DNA from: Pseudoduganella namucuonensis
GTDB lineage: Bacteria > Pseudomonadota > Gammaproteobacteria > Burkholderiales > Burkholderiaceae_D
DNA length: 64,000 bases
Direction of reading: 5' to 3'
Assembly: GCF_900116645.1 (NCBI RefSeq)
Contig: NZ_FPBO01000034.1
Span: 1 to 64,000 of the forward strand
The position numbers were made by a program, and so were the translations under genes. The notes beneath the pieces are model-generated. The model did no database searches. It was not told the DNA's origin and saw only the letters and a program-made list of their open reading frames with translations. Within the stretch, counting starts at the first letter, position 1. The number at the start of each line of letters is the position of its first letter. Below, piece by piece: positions 62,302 through 64,000 of this stretch.

Positions 62302-63042
62302 TCAAAGAGTAGAGTAGCCGGCCAGCTGGTAGCCGATCAGCATGAAGCCACAGGTCATCATGGCGATGTTGGCGGTGTAGGCGTGGCGCAGAAAGCTGTC
62401 CGTCCTGCGCCAGAAGCCCATGGCGATCAGGATGGTGGCGAGGGCCAGCAGCTGGCCGACCTCCACGCCGAGGTTGAAGGCGACCATGTTGGCGAGCAGC
62501 CCGTCGGGCGATATCTCGTATTCCCGCACCTTGGTCGCCAGGCCGAATCCGTGGAACAGGCCGAAGACCAGGGTGGCGACCTTGGTGTTGGGCTGCACGC
62601 CGAACCAGCGCTGGAAGGCGCCGACGTTGTCGAGCGCCTTGTACACCACGGACAGGCCGATGATGGCGTCGATCAGGTAGCCGTTGATGCTGGTGCCGAA
62701 GTACACGCCCAGCATCATCGTGGTCGAGTGGCCGGCGGCGAACAGGCTCACGTACAGCCCGATGTCCTTCAGTTTGTAGAGGAAGAAGATCACCCCGAAC
62801 AGGAAGAGGATGTGGTCGTAGCCCGTGAACATGTGCTTGGCGCCGAGGTACATGAACGCCAGGAAGTGGACGCCGGTGATTTCCTGGATATAGCCTTTGT
62901 CGCCGTCGGCGATGCCATGGGCGTGGGCGGCGCCGGCCGCGAACGCGTACAGCAGCAGGACGCAGGCCAGTGGGAACAGGAGGGGAAGCCGCCGCGCGCG
63001 CGCAGTCAGGCGTCCGCCCCCGGGGTGGGACAGTGCAAACAT
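62302..63042 (-). CDS. HupE/UreJ-family metal permease
   Basis: 246 residues with a signal-like N-terminus and about seven membrane segments. HupE core: GVHFLAFMYLGAKHMFTGYDHILFLFGVIFFLY (HxxxGxDHxxF-type nickel site) and GHSTTMMLGVYFG, HGFGLATKV. HupE/UreJ take up nickel for hydrogenase or urease; the metal here is not certain. Middle gene of a His-rich/HupE/anchor operon. Confidence 0.9.
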   Translation of the reverse strand: MFALSHPGGGRLTARARRLPLLFPLACVLLLYAFAAGAAHAHGIADGDKGYIQEITGVHFLAFMYLGAKHMFTGYDHILFLFGVIFFLYKLKDIGLYVSLFAAGHSTTMMLGVYFGTSINGYLIDAIIGLSVVYKALDNVGAFQRWFGVQPNTKVATLVFGLFHGFGLATKVREYEISPDGLLANMVAFNLGVEVGQLLALATILIAMGFWRRTDSFLRHAYTANIAMMTCGFMLIGYQLAGYSTL

Positions 63043-63100
63043 GGGATTTCTCCGAATATGGATGGTGAACGGGGGCCGGCCGCAAGGGCGGCCGGCCTGG

Positions 63101-63523
63101 TCAGGCGCTCGCCGGCGGTTTCGGAGGACGTTCGATCGGATCGAGGGTGTGGGAGACGACGGGAACGGGTGGCGCCGGGCGCCAGTCCGGCGTGAACGTG
63201 AATTGCACGCTCGCGAGGACGAGGCGCAGCGGGACGTCGTGCGTATGGTCGCCCGGGTTGTGTTTGTGGGTGTGCTTGGTCCCGGACACGTCCGGCGCCG
63301 CGCCGGCATCCTCGTGATCATGGTCGTGATCGTGGGCCGGTTCCACGTCGCCCTGGAGCGCGCCCGCGGCGGCATGGCGGTGTTCAAGCTGGCTGTGGGA
63401 TGTGGAGCACGCGTTGACGAACAGGAGGCCCAGCACGAAGAACACCAGGATGGTCGCGATCACGCGCTGGCTTTGCCAGCCGATGTTCAACCGCCGCGCG
63501 GCGGGTCCACGGTGCGCACCCAT
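63101..63523 (-). CDS. His-rich exported/membrane-anchored hypothetical protein
   Basis: 140 residues from ATG 63523. One hydrophobic segment (VIATILVFFVLGLLFVNAC, about 21-40) followed by a His/Asp-rich stretch (about 43-94; HSQLEHRHAAAG, HDHDHDHED, THKHNPGDHTHD) and a Pro-rich tail. Looks like a periplasmic metal-binding tether. First gene of the operon with HupE and the anchor protein, which strengthens a nickel/cobalt/zinc uptake role. Confidence 0.8.
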   Translation of the reverse strand: MGAHRGPAARRLNIGWQSQRVIATILVFFVLGLLFVNACSTSHSQLEHRHAAAGALQGDVEPAHDHDHDHEDAGAAPDVSGTKHTHKHNPGDHTHDVPLRLVLASVQFTFTPDWRPAPPVPVVSHTLDPIERPPKPPASA

Positions 63524-63696
63524 CACTCATCCCTTTAAAGGCTTTGCTTGTCCAGTGGGTCATTACACCATGCGTATCCCGTCCGATTATCCCGTTCTGG
63601 CGGCTCCGCGCGGCTGGAAAGATGGTTTTCGCCCGCCGATTCGGCATAAGCGGCATCCATAGCGCGTAGAATGGCGCCTTTAAAGAGGACATCAAC

Positions 63697-63963
63697 GTGA
63701 AAAAAACAGGAATGGCTAAGAGCGACGCGAAGAAGCTTATGGGTAAAATGACGGCGCCCGGCGCGGCGGGTTTCGGCCAGGGCGAGTCCGTGGCGGTCGA
63801 CAAGCGCGAACAGCGCAAGCGCGACCAGGCGCTCGGCCTGGTGCCGTTCGCGGTCAAGCTCAATGGCGACCTGGTGCAGCAACTGCATGCGCTGGCCAAG
63901 GAGCGCGGGCTGGACATGAACGAAACCGTCGCCGAAGTACTGGCCAAGGGCCTGGCCACCTGA
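63697..63963 (+). CDS. Small basic hypothetical protein
   Basis: 88 residues from a GTG with AAAGAGG upstream and a TAGAAT -10 at 63666. Lys-rich N-terminus then a C-terminal LVQQLHALAKERGLDMNETVAEVLAKGLA, a helix-turn-helix-like ribbon region reminiscent of Arc-type DNA-binding proteins. No family recognised with certainty. It stands between the His-rich gene and the last partial gene. Confidence 0.6.
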   Translation: MKKTGMAKSDAKKLMGKMTAPGAAGFGQGESVAVDKREQRKRDQALGLVPFAVKLNGDLVQQLHALAKERGLDMNETVAEVLAKGLAT

Positions 63964-63986
63964 CCCATCATATTTCAAGGAGAATC

Positions 63987-64000
63987 ATGTTCAAGCGAAT
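63987..64000 (+). CDS. Start of a gene cut by the window end
   Basis: CAAGGAG and an ATG at 63987 followed by TTCAAGCGA; only four codons are present, so nothing can be said about its product. Confidence 0.5.

Overview
The window looks like the chromosome of a high-GC betaproteobacterium, most likely Oxalobacteraceae (Massilia/Duganella/Telluria group). This is inferred from codon use, purine-rich ribosome sites before nearly every gene, and the mix of Liv-type ABC transporters, DUF1302/DUF1329 envelope proteins, a lone GcdH/CaiB pair and a HupE cluster. No rRNA, tRNA or CRISPR array was seen. No stretch over 300 bases lacks a gene.

Region 1 (1-7.9 kb) is an accessory island of visibly lower GC. 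It starts with the end of an IS3-family element, then a very large XRE-HTH/PD-(D/E)xK nuclease/STAND-type NTPase, a divergent small membrane protein and TIR-domain protein, and a nitrilase-fold protein with a small partner. This is the best candidate for an undescribed (probably anti-phage) system.

Region 2 (8-33.2 kb) is a catabolic block. It has a GMC oxidoreductase with its subunit 3, a two-component flavin monooxygenase, a Liv-type binding protein, and a divergent pair of operons (AA_synth/MDR/cupin/RutE-like nitroreductase against FAH/VOC/MhpA-like hydroxylase). It also has an MFS transporter, a GntR/FCD regulator and an envelope operon (DUF1302, DUF1329, BNR-repeat, RND). Three intergenic regions carry the same box, TTAYGCAYAAA, next to TATAAT promoters, so most of this block is probably one GntR regulon for a hydrophobic aromatic compound.

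Region 3 (33.3-46.7 kb) is a second aromatic block: LigJ-like hydratase, a complete Liv ABC transporter, an outer-membrane channel, YceI, LigK-like aldolase, a second MDR paralogue, a VanA/VanB-like Rieske O-demethylase pair, a binding-protein-like protein, DoxX and a TetR regulator. Two divergent promoters share TTGACA-N16-(G/T)ATACT with an overlapping palindrome (G/T)ATAC-N6-GTATC, the likely TetR operator. No ring-cleavage dioxygenase of LigAB type lies in the block.

Region 4 (46.8-64 kb) is mostly housekeeping: a GGDEF-EAL protein just after an IS OrfA remnant, a Liv binding protein, and a formaldehyde-detoxification locus (adhC and a striking chimera of fghA and gfa) with a ZIP transporter. 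It continues with a GlxA-type AraC regulator, a glutarate locus (LysR, gcdH, CoA-transferase), an aldehyde dehydrogenase, a hydroxypyruvate isomerase, a chromate transporter, and a HupE/His-rich/anchor cluster probably for metal uptake. Formaldehyde made by the Rieske O-demethylase in region 3 would be a natural substrate for the region 4 detoxification genes.
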